From NCBI GenBank assembly GCA_041397725.1, contig JAWKVZ010000004.1, positions 124,001-188,000 on the forward strand: a DNA stretch of 64,000 bases. The letters are read 5' to 3'. Each line of letters opens with the position of its first letter. The stretch's first letter is position 1. This stretch comes from JAGRKR01 sp041397725 (GTDB lineage Bacteria; Pseudomonadota; Alphaproteobacteria; Rhizobiales; Hyphomicrobiaceae). Positions 44,717-54,154 of the stretch are shown in pieces. Made by a program: the position numbers and the translations under genes. The notes under the pieces were generated by a model, which worked only from the letters and a program-made list of their open reading frames with translations, did no database searches and was not told where the DNA came from.

Positions 44717-46552
44717 ATGCGAGTTCTGGGCATCTCGGCCTTCTACCACGACAGCGCGGCCGCCCTGCTCATCGACGGCAAGGTGGTTGCCGCCGCTCAG
44801 GAGGAGCGCTTCACGCGTCGCAAGCACGACGCCCGCTTCCCCGAGAACGCCATTCGCTATTGCCTGGACGAAGCACGGCTCGACCTCGACGACATCGATC
44901 ACGTCGTGTTCTTCGAGAAGCCGCTGCTGAAGTTCGAGCGCCTGCTCGAAACCTATCTCGCCAACGCCCCGCGCGGCTTCGCCTCGTTCCGGGTGGCGCT
45001 GCCGGTCTGGCTCAAGGACAAGCTGTTCCAGAAGCCGGCCCTGGTGAAGGCGCTAACGCCGTTCGCGCGCTCCGGCAAGGTCGAGGACAAGCTGCTCTTC
45101 GCCGAGCATCACCAGAGTCACGCCGCCTCGGCCTTTTTCCCCTCGCCGTTCGAGGAAGCCGTGGTGCTGACCATGGACGGCGTCGGCGAATGGGCGACGA
45201 CCTCAGTCTCCATCGGTCGCGGCAAGACCCTCGAGATGGTGCGCGAGATCCACTGGCCGCATTCCCTCGGTCTGCTCTACTCGGCCTTCACCTACTACAC
45301 CGGCTTCAAGGTCAACTCGGGCGAGTACAAGGTCATGGGCCTCGCGCCCTACGGCGAGCCGCGCTACGCCGACCTCATCCTCGACCGGCTGATGGACCTG
45401 AAGCCTGACGGCAGCTTCTGGCTCGATCAGCGCTACTTCGACTATGCGACGGGCCTGACCATGACCACGCCGCGCTTCCACGACTTGTTCGGTGGCCCGC
45501 CGCGGCGGGCCGAGGACCGCCTGACGCAGCGCGAGATGGACCTCGCGGCCTCCGTGCAGAAGGTCACCGAGGAGGTGATGCTGCGCATGACGCGCGACCT
45601 CAGGCGCACCTACGGCATTCCCAACCTCTGCCTCGCCGGCGGCGTCGCGCTCAACTGCGTCGCCAACGGCAAGGTGCTGCGCGACGGCGCCTTCGAGCGC
45701 ATCTGGGTGCAGCCGGCATCGGGCGATGCCGGCGGCTCGCTCGGCGCGGCGCTAGCGGCCTACCATCTGCACCTCGGCCAGGAGCGCCAGGTTTCGGCGG
45801 CCATGGATGGCATGCAGGGCGCCTACCTCGGCCCCGCCTTCAGCCAGGACGAGATCGAGTCGCGCCTCGCGCGGTCCGGCGCGCGCTTCAGCGTGCACGA
45901 CGACGACACGACGCTCGCCCGCACCGTCGACAGCCTGGTGGCAGGCGACGCCGTCGGCTGGTTCCAGGGGCGCATGGAGTTCGGACCGCGCGCGCTCGGC
46001 GCCCGCTCGATCCTGGGCGACCCGCGCAATCCCGAGATGCAGCGCAACCTCAACCTCAAGATCAAGTACCGCGAGAGCTTCCGCCCGTTCGCGCCGTCCG
46101 TGCTCGCCGAGGACGTCGACGACTACTTCGAGCACGACCGCGAGAGCCCGTACATGCTCATGGTCGCGGACGTGAAGCGCAACCGGCGCCGGCACATGTC
46201 GGAGGCGGAATCGGCTCTCTTCGGCATCGACAAGCTCAACGTGCCGCGCTCCGACGTGCCCGCGATCACGCACGTCGACTACTCCGCCCGCATCCAGACG
46301 GTGCACAAGGAGACGAACCCGCGCTATCACGCCCTCATCGGCGCCTTCAAGGAGCGCACGGGTTGCCCGATGCTGGTCAACACCAGCTTCAACGTGCGTG
46401 GCGAGCCGATCGTCGGCACACCTGAGGACGCCTTCCGGTGCTTCATGGGCACGGACATGGAGACGCTGGTCGTCGGCAACGCCGTACTGCGCAAGGCGGA
46501 CCAGGACCCGCGGCTCGCCGAAGACTACAAGCACAAGTTCGAGCTGGACTGA
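44717..46552 (+). CDS. O-carbamoyltransferase (NodU/CmcH/SxtI family)
   Basis: The 611-residue protein starts MRVLGISAFYHDSAAALLIDG, the first strand of the ASKHA-fold N-terminal domain, and has the metal-binding histidines in FAEHHQSHAASAF (about residues 131-135) and LAGGVALNCVANGK. The C-terminal carbamoyltransferase part includes WFQGRMEFGPRALGARSIL and FNVRGEPIVGTPEDA. The family transfers a carbamoyl group from carbamoyl phosphate, through carbamoyl-adenylate, to a hydroxyl of a sugar, antibiotic or toxin. The target here is unknown. It ends the SxtJ/SGNH/SxtK module. Confidence 0.92.
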   Translation: MRVLGISAFYHDSAAALLIDGKVVAAAQEERFTRRKHDARFPENAIRYCLDEARLDLDDIDHVVFFEKPLLKFERLLETYLANAPRGFASFRVALPVWLKDKLFQKPALVKALTPFARSGKVEDKLLFAEHHQSHAASAFFPSPFEEAVVLTMDGVGEWATTSVSIGRGKTLEMVREIHWPHSLGLLYSAFTYYTGFKVNSGEYKVMGLAPYGEPRYADLILDRLMDLKPDGSFWLDQRYFDYATGLTMTTPRFHDLFGGPPRRAEDRLTQREMDLAASVQKVTEEVMLRMTRDLRRTYGIPNLCLAGGVALNCVANGKVLRDGAFERIWVQPASGDAGGSLGAALAAYHLHLGQERQVSAAMDGMQGAYLGPAFSQDEIESRLARSGARFSVHDDDTTLARTVDSLVAGDAVGWFQGRMEFGPRALGARSILGDPRNPEMQRNLNLKIKYRESFRPFAPSVLAEDVDDYFEHDRESPYMLMVADVKRNRRRHMSEAESALFGIDKLNVPRSDVPAITHVDYSARIQTVHKETNPRYHALIGAFKERTGCPMLVNTSFNVRGEPIVGTPEDAFRCFMGTDMETLVVGNAVLRKADQDPRLAEDYKHKFELD

Positions 46553-46577
46553 GCCTCGCGGTCGGCGTCGGCGGCCG

Positions 46578-47492
46578 TCAGGCGGCGGTCGCGACCTGCC
46601 GCTTCGCGGCCAGCCGGCGCGCGGCCACGATCTCGCGACGCCAGACATAGAGACCGGCCGCCGCCACGATCACCGCGCCGACGATCTTGCGCGCATCCGG
46701 CAGATCCCCCCAGATCGCATACCCGAGCCCCGCCGCCCAGATCAGCGTCAGGTACTTCAGCGGCGCCATGACCGCACCCGATGCGTACTTGAAGGCGGCG
46801 ATGATGAGCCGGTTCGAGAAGGTGAGCAGGACAGCCGCCACCGCCAGCAGCAGCCACAGGAATGGCGTCGGCTCGCGCGCACCGAGCACGGGCAGGCTCG
46901 CGAAGCCCGCAACGGTCGCCAGCACCATGGTCCAGAAGAGAATGGAAATGCCGGGGTCGATCGAGCCGAGCTTACGCGTCACCAGATCCCGCACGGCGGA
47001 TGCGAGCGCTGCCCCGAGCGGCGCCAGCGCCCAATAGCCGACGGTCTGGAAGCTCGGGCCCACGATCACGATCGCGCCCACGAAACCGATCACCGTCGCG
47101 AGCCAACGCTGCCAATCGACGGATTCGCCCAGCACGATCGCCGACAGCGCCGTCAGCAGCAGCGGCGATACGAAAATGATGGAGAGCGCGTCGGCGAGCG
47201 GCAAGGCGGAAAACGACAGGATCACGAGCAACGCCGTCAGAAGCGCCAGCGCGGCCCTCAATGCGCTCTGAAGCGGCGCCGCACTCTTCAACGTCGCGAG
47301 GGAGCCCCCCTCCATGCGCAAAAGCAGCAGCACGCACGGCAGCGCCATCAGGCTGCGCCAGGCCATGATCTCGCCGGCGTGCAGCGAACCGAGAAGCCAT
47401 TTGGATATGGCCCCCTGGGCCGTCAGCACCATGGTGCCGACGACCATATAGAGAATGCCGCGCAGCGGCATGTCCTTGGAGATGCCGCTCAT
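46578..47492 (-). CDS. EamA/DMT-family transporter
   Basis: The roughly 304-residue protein has about ten membrane segments in two similar halves, as in drug/metabolite transporters. Representative parts are WLLGSLHAGEIMAWRSLMALP in the first half and PLKYLTLIWAAGLGYAIWGDLPD in the second. Members export amino acids or other small molecules. The ATG at 47492 is chosen, but an upstream start at 47537 and an internal ATG at 47471 are possible. It converges on the carbamoyltransferase gene with 25 bases between stops. Confidence 0.85.
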   Translation of the reverse strand: MSGISKDMPLRGILYMVVGTMVLTAQGAISKWLLGSLHAGEIMAWRSLMALPCVLLLLRMEGGSLATLKSAAPLQSALRAALALLTALLVILSFSALPLADALSIIFVSPLLLTALSAIVLGESVDWQRWLATVIGFVGAIVIVGPSFQTVGYWALAPLGAALASAVRDLVTRKLGSIDPGISILFWTMVLATVAGFASLPVLGAREPTPFLWLLLAVAAVLLTFSNRLIIAAFKYASGAVMAPLKYLTLIWAAGLGYAIWGDLPDARKIVGAVIVAAAGLYVWRREIVAARRLAAKRQVATAA

Positions 47493-47937
47493 GAGCCGTT
47501 CGCAACGCCGCGCGTCGCAGCGAAGTGCGACAGGCACGCCGCCGCACCGCCGGGTGCGGGCTGGCCCCGCCCCCCAATCGCCCGAGTGCGAACCCGTAAC
47601 GCCATCCCAGCGACACCTCCCGAGCGCTACCTGAAGTTGTTTTTGCTCTTGGCCATCGAGGCGGTCAGCCCGCAGGCAATCGCGTGATTATAGAAAAACC
47701 CAGGCTGAGTTTCCATCATGCATGCCCAACTTAAATTAGTATTTGCCAGCCGATGTGACCAGTGTGCCGCGCATGGCCGGATAGCGTCCGGCCGGGTGCG
47801 AGGCTCCGTTCGCCTCACATCGATGCAGCCGGCCAACTCTCGTTAGCCATCAGGAGAACAACCGATCTGGCACGAGATCCGAGACCGCCACCTGTGCATC
47901 TTTAGGTTTAGTAGCAGCCATTGACAGGTCGCGATTC
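47493..47937. other. divergent intergenic region with AT-rich core
   Basis: This 445-base gap separates the divergent EamA and PAS-GGDEF-EAL genes. The stretch 47680-47755 is clearly AT-richer than its surroundings and contains CTTAAATTAGTATTTG, so promoters for one or both genes probably lie here. I see no gene, hairpin or repeat that can be defended. Confidence 0.4.
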
Positions 47938-49728
47938 ATGAACCTTCCCGCACGGCCTCGACTCGTCTCGAACACGCCTGCGCCGCCGCCCGGCGGACAG
48001 ACGCCGGCCGTCGAGCACGGGTCCGGCGCTCCGGCACGCTCCGCCCTGGACAAGCACGTTCTCGACTATCTCGACCAGGGCCTCTGCATCTTCGACTCCG
48101 ATCAGCGCCTCGTGCTGGCCAACGCCCGCTTCCTCGAAATCTATGGCCTCAGCCTCCGGCAGGCGCAGCCGGGCATGCCTTTCGTCGAACTCGTGGCGCA
48201 GCGCTTCCGCACCGGCCTGCTGGCCGAGGATCTCGCCTCCATTCTCGCGCAGGAAGGTGCGCCTCCGACGTCGCACCCTCCCGACGAGACGCAGATCCTC
48301 GACGACGGGCGCTGCATCATCGTACGCCGCCGGCCGATGCAGCACGGCGGCTGGATGGTCACCTACGAGGATGTGACGGAACGCTGCCGGGCGGAGCAGC
48401 GCATCCAGCACATGGCGCTGCACGACGCCCTGACCGGCCTGCCGAACCGGCTGGTGCTGCGCCGCCGCCTGCTGGCCGCCCTCCATTCCGCCCACAGCGG
48501 CGATGCGGTGGCGCTGCACTGCATCGACCTCGATCGCTTCAAGCTCGTCAACGACACATACGGCCACGGCGTCGGCGACAAGCTCCTCAAGATCGTCGGC
48601 GAGCGTCTGCGCGCCAGCGTACGAACGACGGACACGGTGGCCCGGCTCGGCGGCGACGAGTTCGCCATCGTGCAGCCCGGCGTTCGCCGGCAGAGCGACG
48701 CCGCCACACTCGCCGAGCGCATCATCGCGCGCTTGAGCGAGCCCATGAGGATCGACGAAAAGATCATCGACATCGGGGCGAGCATCGGCATCGCCATGAC
48801 GCAACAGGGCGAGATCGACGAGGATGCGCTCATGCGACACGCCGACGTCGCACTCTACCGGGCCAAGAACGCAGGGCGCGGCGCCTGCCGGTTCTTCGAG
48901 CCGAGCATGGCCAACGAGTTGCGTGACAAGCACCTGCTCGAGGCCGACTTGCGCCTTGCGGTCGCCCGCCGCCAGCTCGTGCTGCATTACCAGCCGCTGA
49001 TGGATCTCGCCACCATGCGCGTCTGCGGCTTCGAGGCCCTGCTGCGCTGGCAGCATCCCGAGCGCGGACTGGTGCCACCGGACCAGTTCATCCCGATTGC
49101 GGAGGAGACGGGCCTCATCATTCACATCGGCGAGTGGGTGCTGCAGCAGGCCTGCGCCGACGCGGCGGGCTGGCCCGAGGACATCCGGGTGGCCGTCAAC
49201 CTGTCGCCGGCCCAATTGAAGGGAGACGGCATCCGAGCCTCGCTGACCGCCGCGCTGAAAGCCAGCGGCCTAGATCCGCGCCGCCTCGAGGTCGAGATCA
49301 CGGAGGGCCTGTTCCTGGCCGACGGGCCGCACGCCATGGAGATGCTCCAGGAGGTGAAGGCACTTGGCGTGCGCATCTCCATCGACGACTTCGGTACGGG
49401 CTATTCCTCGTTCAACTACTTGAGCAGCTTCCCGTTCGACAAGATCAAGATCGATCGCTCGTTCATCCGCGGACTGCCCGAGGAAAAGCGCTCGCTCGCC
49501 ATCCTGCGCTCCGTGGTCGGTCTCGCCAAGGCGCTCGGCATCTCGACCACGGCCGAGGGCATCGAAACCGTCCAGCAACTGCTGGCGGCGCGCGTCGAAG
49601 GCTGCAACGAGGTGCAGGGCTACCTCCTGAGCAAGCCCAAGCCGCTGGCCGGAACCGAAGATATCATCGCCCGCTACAATGCCCCGGGAGCCAACGGCTG
49701 CGGCTTGCTCACCCCGCAGGTGGCGTGA
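47938..49728 (+). CDS. PAS-GGDEF-EAL cyclic-di-GMP signalling protein
   Basis: The 596-residue cytoplasmic protein has a PAS-type sensor (about residues 40-150, LDYLDQGLCIFDSDQRLVLANARFLEIYGL), a GGDEF domain with intact GGDEF at 238-242 and an RxxD inhibitory site at 229-232, and an EAL domain with FEALLRW (Glu366-Leu368) and the later DDFGTGYSS motif. It may therefore both make and break cyclic di-GMP. PAS-type input suggests a small ligand or redox signal. The gene stands alone after a divergent promoter region. Confidence 0.92.
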   Translation: MNLPARPRLVSNTPAPPPGGQTPAVEHGSGAPARSALDKHVLDYLDQGLCIFDSDQRLVLANARFLEIYGLSLRQAQPGMPFVELVAQRFRTGLLAEDLASILAQEGAPPTSHPPDETQILDDGRCIIVRRRPMQHGGWMVTYEDVTERCRAEQRIQHMALHDALTGLPNRLVLRRRLLAALHSAHSGDAVALHCIDLDRFKLVNDTYGHGVGDKLLKIVGERLRASVRTTDTVARLGGDEFAIVQPGVRRQSDAATLAERIIARLSEPMRIDEKIIDIGASIGIAMTQQGEIDEDALMRHADVALYRAKNAGRGACRFFEPSMANELRDKHLLEADLRLAVARRQLVLHYQPLMDLATMRVCGFEALLRWQHPERGLVPPDQFIPIAEETGLIIHIGEWVLQQACADAAGWPEDIRVAVNLSPAQLKGDGIRASLTAALKASGLDPRRLEVEITEGLFLADGPHAMEMLQEVKALGVRISIDDFGTGYSSFNYLSSFPFDKIKIDRSFIRGLPEEKRSLAILRSVVGLAKALGISTTAEGIETVQQLLAARVEGCNEVQGYLLSKPKPLAGTEDIIARYNAPGANGCGLLTPQVA

Positions 49729-49884
49729 GCGGGGCCGGCCGAGGATCGCTCATGAACCAGGCGGCAGCCGGCACCCCGGAGCTTGCGCGTTCGCGCCGCT
49801 CACGTTAGGCCATCCCGTGGATCATGGCGGACGGCGGCGGCAGGCCCTCGCCGCGCCGGCGAGCCCACGCGGGAAGGGAGCGGG

Positions 49885-51024
49885 ATGGCCAAGTCGCGAG
49901 CCTCAGCCAAGACACTGCCGGGGACGGCCGGTACGGGCATCCTGCCCGTTCAGGCCCTCCGGCACATCGTGGAGGCGGGTCATATCCGCGCCAGCGTGCC
50001 GATCGGCGACGACCAGCTTCAGCCGGCCAGCCTCGATCTGCGCCTCGGCGAGGTCGCCTATCGCGTACGCGCGAGCTTCCTGCCGGCCCCCGGCACGGAG
50101 GTTGCCACCAAGCTTGCCGATCTGTCGCTGCACGTCATCGACCTGACCGCCGGCGCCGTGCTCGAGACCGGCTGCGTCTACGTCGTGCCGCTGCTCGAAA
50201 GCCTGGCCTTGCCCGAGGACATCGCGGCTGCCGCCAATCCCAAGAGCTCGACGGGCCGGCTCGACGTCTTCACGCGCGTCATCGCCGACGGGGTCGCCGC
50301 CTTCGACCAGATCTCCGGCGGGTTCACGGGACGGCTCTACGCGGAGATCTGCCCGCAGACCTTCCCGATCGTCGTCCGGCGCGGCTCGAAGCTCTCGCAG
50401 ATCCGCTTCCGGCGCGGCGACCCGCGCGAAAGCGACGACGCGCTCCGCCAACTCCACGGCCGCGAGCCGCTGATATCTGGGGGCACCGGCGACATCAATC
50501 AGGGTATCGCGCTGTCGGTCGATCTCTCCCCGGCCAACAGCGGCAAGCCGAGCGGACTGATGGGCTACAGGGCCAAGCGAAACACGGGCGTCGTCGATGT
50601 CGATCGCGTCGGCGCCTGCCCGGTCTCGGAGTACTGGGAGGCGATCTGGATCGAAAGCGCCAGCCGCCGTCTGATCCTCGATCCGGACCAGTTCTATATC
50701 CTGGCCTCCAAGGAGGCGGTCTCGATCCCACCGACGCACGCTGCGGAGATGCTGCCCTTCAATCCGCTGGTCGGTGAGTTCCGGGTGCACTACGCCGGCT
50801 TCATGGACCCCGGCTTCGGGCATGCGAGCACCGGCGGCTCTGGCGCCCGGGTCGTGCTCGAGGTGCGATCGCACAAGGTGCCGTTCATTCTCGAGGACGG
50901 CCAGATCGTCGGCCGCCTCGTCTACGAGCGCATGAGCGAGGTGCCCGAAACATTGTACGGCCAGGGCATCGGCAGTCATTATCAGGCGCAGGGCCTGAAA
51001 CTTTCCAAGCATTTCAAAGTGTGA
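49885..51024 (+). CDS. dcd: 2'-deoxycytidine 5'-triphosphate deaminase, double-length form
   Basis: The 379-residue protein is twice the length of Escherichia coli Dcd. The first half has PIGDDQLQPASLDLRLGEVAYRVRA and NPKSSTGRLDVFTRVI, and the second half repeats the same fold with VGEFRVHYAGFMDPGFGH and VLEVRSHKVPFILEDGQIVGRL. This long form is typical of many Alphaproteobacteria. It makes dUTP from dCTP for thymidylate synthesis. The ATG at 49885 follows AGGGAG. Confidence 0.9.
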   Translation: MAKSRASAKTLPGTAGTGILPVQALRHIVEAGHIRASVPIGDDQLQPASLDLRLGEVAYRVRASFLPAPGTEVATKLADLSLHVIDLTAGAVLETGCVYVVPLLESLALPEDIAAAANPKSSTGRLDVFTRVIADGVAAFDQISGGFTGRLYAEICPQTFPIVVRRGSKLSQIRFRRGDPRESDDALRQLHGREPLISGGTGDINQGIALSVDLSPANSGKPSGLMGYRAKRNTGVVDVDRVGACPVSEYWEAIWIESASRRLILDPDQFYILASKEAVSIPPTHAAEMLPFNPLVGEFRVHYAGFMDPGFGHASTGGSGARVVLEVRSHKVPFILEDGQIVGRLVYERMSEVPETLYGQGIGSHYQAQGLKLSKHFKV

Positions 51025-51243
51025 TGCGGCTCGCTCGCGATCGATTGTGGTGAGAGCGCTCTCGCGCGATCGAGGCGGCGCATTACGCTTGAGATCGACG
51101 CGCTGAAATGCCATCGGCCGCAGTCGCGCCAAAAGCACAAAGGCGCGGCTCGCGCCACGCCTTCATTGCGTCGTCGTCGGCCGCATCCCGCTCCTCGTCG
51201 GCGGCCATCGTCGTGCCGCCGACCGACAGGAGCCGAGCGTGGC

Positions 51244-51552
51244 TCACACCGACTCTTTCAGCTCCTTGGCCGCGCGGAATGCGACCTTCTTGCTGGCCTT
51301 GATCTTGATCTGCTCGCCAGTCGCCGGATTACGGCCGAGGCGGGCCGGGCGCTTGCGCACCTGCAGCGTGCCGAGACCCGCAAGACGGATCCGCGCACCC
51401 TTCTTGAGATGCTTGCCGATCATTTCGACCATGTCCGTCAGCATTTCGTTCGCCTGCTTCTTGGTGACGCCGTGCGTCTCCGAGAGGGCGGTAGCGATCT
51501 GGCGCATGGTTACGGTGTCGGTCTTGACCGGCTTTGCAGGAGTCTTTGCCAT
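51244..51552 (-). CDS. HU-family DNA-binding protein
   Basis: The 102-residue basic protein contains the HU/IHF pattern ATALSETHGVTKKQANEMLTDMVEMIG and the beta-arm RKRPARLGRNPATGEQIKIKASKKVAFRAAKELKESV, interrupted by the DNA-intercalating proline in NPATGE. HU proteins bend and compact DNA. The N-terminal extension (about ten residues, Lys/Pro-rich) is longer than in standard HU. It is monocistronic and faces away from the aminotransferase gene. Confidence 0.9.
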   Translation of the reverse strand: MAKTPAKPVKTDTVTMRQIATALSETHGVTKKQANEMLTDMVEMIGKHLKKGARIRLAGLGTLQVRKRPARLGRNPATGEQIKIKASKKVAFRAAKELKESV

Positions 51553-51979
51553 TGTCTGTTTTCCGTTTTCAGGGCCTACGAAGTCCCGCGCGAATGCAGC
51601 TTGCTGATACGCGTCTCCTGAATTGTGATCGACTTTGACGGCTTTGCTTCCGCAATTCCGCCGAGCCGCAATTCACACTCTGAACTCAGGAGACAAGATG
51701 CGATTCTCGTTCTCGAAGGAAGCGTCGTACGCTGCCATCTCGACCGATCGCACCCTAGGGGATTGATTTCTCCGCCACTAGTATGATTTGCGGCCTCCCG
51801 GCATACGATTTTCGAACGATTCACAGCGAATCGCGGCCTCGCGTGGCCGTTGGGCAACACGACCTGAAGGCGTGGCGTCATGCCATCTGCGGGGGTGCAG
51901 CCCTGGCCAAGGCAAACCAGAGGTGCTAGCTGCTGGGCAACCGGCGACGCCGGAAGAGCATACCGAGGGAGAGGTGCCC
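51553..51979. other. divergent HU-aminotransferase intergenic region
   Basis: This 427-base gap holds the 18-bp motif at 51741-51758 shared with the region upstream of the heparinase-like gene, and the inverted repeat CCGGCG-A-CGCCGG at 51941-51953 just upstream of the aminotransferase start. Promoters for both divergent genes are expected. The leader does not match any riboswitch that I recognise. Confidence 0.45.
51741..51758 (-). promoter_or_regulatory. second copy of the 18-bp motif found at 28995-29012
   Basis: CGACCGATCGCACCCTAG is the exact reverse complement of the motif upstream of the heparinase-like gene. It is one well-preserved half of the palindrome seen there; the other half is degenerate. 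It lies about 190 bases upstream of the HU start in the HU reading direction. Confidence 0.45.
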
Positions 51980-53212
51980 ATGGCCAGCGCGCCATTCGAC
52001 TACGCCACACTGTTTCGCGCGGGCCTGCCGGCTCCTGCCGCACGCTGGAACGGCTTTCCCGCCTACAACTTCGTAGGCGGGCACAACGACGCCGCCACCA
52101 TGCCCGTCAAGGACATGGTCGATGCCATCACCCGCGTGCTCGAGCGCGAGGGCAAGACACTGGCCACCTACGGTCTCGAGAGCGGACCGCTCGGCTATCG
52201 CCCGCTGCGTGACTTCCTGGCCGCGAAACTCGAGCGTCAGGCCGGCATCACCTGCACGGCCGACGAGATCCTCATCACCTCCGGCTCGTTGCAGGGCCTC
52301 GATCTGGTCAACCAGCTTCTGGTCGGCCCGGGCGATACGGTGATCATCGAGCAGGGCACCTACGGCGGCGCCATGACGCGCGTCAACAAGCTCGGCGCCA
52401 GGATCGTCTGCGCGCCGCTCGACAGCGACGGCCTGTGCATGACTTCCCTCGCCAACATCCTCGAGGATCTCAAGGCCAAGGGTATCCAGCCCAAGTACAT
52501 CTACACGATCCCAACCATCCAGAACCCGACGGGGTCGATCCTGCCCGAGGACCGCCGGCGCGAGCTCCTGCGTCTCTCGGCGGCCTACGGCGTGCCGATT
52601 TTCGAGGACGAGTGCTATTCCGATCTCGTGTGGGACGGCGAGCGGCCGCCGGCGCTGCGCGGCATGTGCAATAGCGATCAGGTGATCTTCGTCGGCTCGT
52701 TCTCCAAGTCGATCGCCCCCGCCTTGCGCGTCGGCTACGTCGTGGCGAGCTGGGATATCCTGAGCCGCATGCTGGCCTGCAAGACCGATGCGGGCAGCGG
52801 CGCGCTCGAGCAGATGCTGCTCGCCGAGTACTGCACACGCCACTTCGACGCCCACGTTGCCAGGATCCGTGGCACCTTGCGCGCCAAGCTCGACGCGCTT
52901 GTCGAGGCCCTGGGCGAGCACTTCGGCACGGCGGCGGAGTTCGAAATCCCCAAGGGCGGCATCTTCCTCTGGGTGAAGCTGCCCGACGGCGTCGACACGA
53001 CCAAGCTGGCACAGGCGGCATTGGCGGCGGGCGTTGCCATCAATCCCGGCGCCGAATGGGCGACCGATCCCGATTGGGGCCGCTGCCGGCTCAGGATCTG
53101 CTTCGCCAATCCGCCGATCGAGACCATCCGCAAGGGCGTGGCCGTGCTTGCCGAAGTGGCTCATCGCGAGTTGGGCGTGCCGAGCCGCATCGCCAACGTC
53201 ACTCGCGGATAA
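51980..53212 (+). CDS. PLP-dependent aminotransferase (class I/II, 2-aminoadipate-transaminase-like)
   Basis: The 410-residue protein has the substrate region GLESGPLGYRPLRDFLA, the cofactor-binding segments TSGSLQGLDLVNQLL and PTIQNPTGSILPEDRR, and the Schiff-base Lys in VGSFSKSIAPALRVGYV. This pattern is that of the MocR/LysN-type aminotransferases that transfer an amino group to 2-oxoadipate, aromatic or branched keto acids. The ATG at 51980 is chosen because GAGG precedes it. The specific substrate is uncertain. Confidence 0.88.
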   Translation: MASAPFDYATLFRAGLPAPAARWNGFPAYNFVGGHNDAATMPVKDMVDAITRVLEREGKTLATYGLESGPLGYRPLRDFLAAKLERQAGITCTADEILITSGSLQGLDLVNQLLVGPGDTVIIEQGTYGGAMTRVNKLGARIVCAPLDSDGLCMTSLANILEDLKAKGIQPKYIYTIPTIQNPTGSILPEDRRRELLRLSAAYGVPIFEDECYSDLVWDGERPPALRGMCNSDQVIFVGSFSKSIAPALRVGYVVASWDILSRMLACKTDAGSGALEQMLLAEYCTRHFDAHVARIRGTLRAKLDALVEALGEHFGTAAEFEIPKGGIFLWVKLPDGVDTTKLAQAALAAGVAINPGAEWATDPDWGRCRLRICFANPPIETIRKGVAVLAEVAHRELGVPSRIANVTRG

Positions 53213-53306
53213 GTGCGCGGGCGCCGTCGCCTCGAGGCTGGCGGCGGCATCCGCCAGCCGGTATCCTGCCCCCAGGATCAGACCCCACCTTGCCCGGGAG
53301 ATGCAG

Positions 53307-54146
53307 ATGATGCGCGCGCTTGTTCTGGTGCTTGCGATGGTCATGGCCTCGGCGGGGGCACGGGCGGCCGAGCTGCCGATTTTCGATGCCCATATCCACT
53401 ACAGTCACGACGCCGCCGACGTACTGCCCGCCAAGGAGGCGATCGCCATGCTGCGCAAGGCGGGCGTGAAGCGGGCGCTGGTATCGAGCTCGGGTGACGA
53501 CGGCACGCAGCGCCTCGTCGAACTCGCCCCCGACCTGATCATCGCCGAGCTCCGCCCCTATCCGCGCCGCGGCCTGATCGGAAGCTGGGTGCGCGACCCC
53601 AAGATCATCGACTACATCGAAGAGCGCCTCGCGAAGTTCCGCTACGTCGCCATCGGCGAGTTCCACGCCTACGGCGGTGATGCCGACCTGCCGGTCGTCC
53701 GCAAGGTCATCGAGCTCGCGCGCAAGCACAACCTCTTCCTGCACGCCCACTCCGACGCGGAAGCGATAGAGCGCATCTTCAAGCACGACCCGAAGGCGCG
53801 CATTCTTTGGGCGCACGCCGGCTTCGAGCCGCCGGAGAAGGTGCGGGCCCTGCTCAGGCGCCATAAGACGCTCTGGTGCGATCTCGCCTACCGCACCGAT
53901 CATGCAGCTGACGGCAAGGTGACGCCCGCCTGGCGGGCCGCCTTCGTCGAGTTCCCCGACCGCTTCATGGTCGGCACCGACACCTTCACGCCCGAGCGCT
54001 GGCATTACGTCGGCGAGCATGCCAGCTATTCCCGCTCCTGGCTCAAGGACCTGCCCGCGGATGTCGCTGCCCGCATCGCCCATCTGAACGGCGAGGCGCT
54101 GTTCGGGAGCTTCACGCCCAAGACCAGCGCACCTGCGACGCGGTAA
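53307..54146 (+). CDS. exported amidohydrolase-type metal-dependent hydrolase
   Basis: The roughly 279-residue protein begins with a signal peptide (LVLVLAMVMASAGARA, cleavage near AEL). The mature part starts LPIFDAHIHYSH with the HxH metal site and has later GEFHAYGG, LFLHAHSD, LWAHAGF and MVGTDTFT, the metal ligands of TIM-barrel amidohydrolases. The ATG at 53307 fits the GGGAG six bases upstream; neighbouring ATG codons at 53301 and 53310 are alternatives. It opens a three-gene unit with a YtkA-like protein and a diheme peroxidase. The substrate is unknown. Confidence 0.8.
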   Translation: MMRALVLVLAMVMASAGARAAELPIFDAHIHYSHDAADVLPAKEAIAMLRKAGVKRALVSSSGDDGTQRLVELAPDLIIAELRPYPRRGLIGSWVRDPKIIDYIEERLAKFRYVAIGEFHAYGGDADLPVVRKVIELARKHNLFLHAHSDAEAIERIFKHDPKARILWAHAGFEPPEKVRALLRRHKTLWCDLAYRTDHAADGKVTPAWRAAFVEFPDRFMVGTDTFTPERWHYVGEHASYSRSWLKDLPADVAARIAHLNGEALFGSFTPKTSAPATR

Positions 54147-54154
54147 GGCACGCG

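Noticed and set aside
41029..51922. A 17-base identity (GCCAAGGCAAACCAGAG) at 41029-41045 and 51906-51922
   Set aside because: One copy is the end of the rhodanese coding region and the other is an untranslated leader; a single match of this length is compatible with chance in 64 kb and there is no palindrome or shared context.
51841..51979. A possible riboswitch in the aminotransferase leader
   Set aside because: The leader is GC-rich with short inverted repeats, but I could not fit it to any riboswitch class that I know.
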